From the NCBI GenBank assembly GCA_903830985.1, contig CAIKVZ010000046.1:1-32421 (forward strand): DNA of 32,421 bases. Direction: 5' to 3'. The notes under the pieces are model-generated. The model saw only the letters and a list, made by a program, of their open reading frames with translations, searched no databases and was not told the origin of the DNA. Source of the stretch: an uncultured beta proteobacterium. GTDB taxonomy: Bacteria; Pseudomonadota; Gammaproteobacteria; Burkholderiales; Burkholderiaceae_C. Positions 32,398 to 32,421 of this stretch are shown here, piece after piece. The translations under genes were made by a program, and so were the position numbers. How positions within the stretch are numbered: the stretch's first letter is position 1; every line of letters starts with the position of its first letter.

Positions 32398-32421
32398 ATG
32401 TGGAACAAATTCCTGATCACC
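32398..32421 (+). CDS. Start of a further gene, cut by the window edge
   Basis: An ATG at 32398, with AGAGG ten bases before it, opens a frame reading MWNKFLIT to the end of the window. Too short to identify. The gene position suggests a component of type I secretion, but nothing in these eight residues proves it. The 113 bases between it and the DUF6447-like gene show no other feature. Confidence 0.45.

Overview
The window is high-GC, densely packed bacterial DNA. Gene content and protein style suggest a betaproteobacterium of the Burkholderiales, probably Comamonadaceae-like. This placement is by eye, not from a database search. It is a cell-surface locus with three parts: nucleotide-sugar and O-polysaccharide synthesis and export, a regulatory/envelope module, and a giant secreted S-layer/RTX-like protein. 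I see no tRNA, rRNA, CRISPR array, insertion sequence or prophage.

Layout. (1) 295-889: a RelE/ParE-type toxin with a BrnA-like antitoxin. (2) 999-5552, plus strand: rmlB, then vapBC inserted in the operon, then rmlD (stop/start overlap with vapC), then two GT2 glycosyltransferases, the second rhamnosyltransferase-like. rmlA and rmlC are not in the window. (3) 14473 down to 5556, minus strand: a polyprenyl-phosphate GT2, a small SMR/EamA-type membrane protein, two tandem DUF2142 membrane proteins, a large PIG-L deacetylase / GT2 / coiled-coil / WsaF-like GT fusion, and a GT-B glycosyltransferase. (4) 14529-15608, plus strand: a membrane acyltransferase-3. (5) 22220 down to 15581, minus strand: a Crp/Fnr-type regulator, wzm, wzt, a GNAT acyltransferase, a GT-like protein, an LpxL-like acyltransferase and a GT2, mostly joined by ATGA overlaps. 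(6) 22325-27218, plus strand: a FecR-domain periplasmic protein, a CHASE2/class III nucleotide cyclase and a TPR/outer-membrane barrel protein. (7) 27464-32284, plus strand: a 1476-residue Ala/Thr/Gly-rich S-layer/RTX-like protein, a UUCG-loop terminator and a 74-residue DUF6447-like protein. The first codons of a further gene run off the right edge.

How it may work together (inference). dTDP-rhamnose feeds the rhamnosyltransferases. Chains are decorated by acyl, acetyl and lipid-linked sugar transferases and exported by Wzm/Wzt. The giant protein looks like a type I-secreted surface-layer protein. In Caulobacter a similar protein is anchored to O-polysaccharide, so the two halves of the window may build one surface. 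Two near-consensus CRP-type sites, one before the FecR-cyclase operon and one before the giant gene, flank a regulator that keeps the CRP DNA-reading residues. Both this regulator and the linked cyclase have lost key cAMP-related residues, which makes the signalling module the most unusual part of the window together with the coiled-coil fusion glycosyltransferase.
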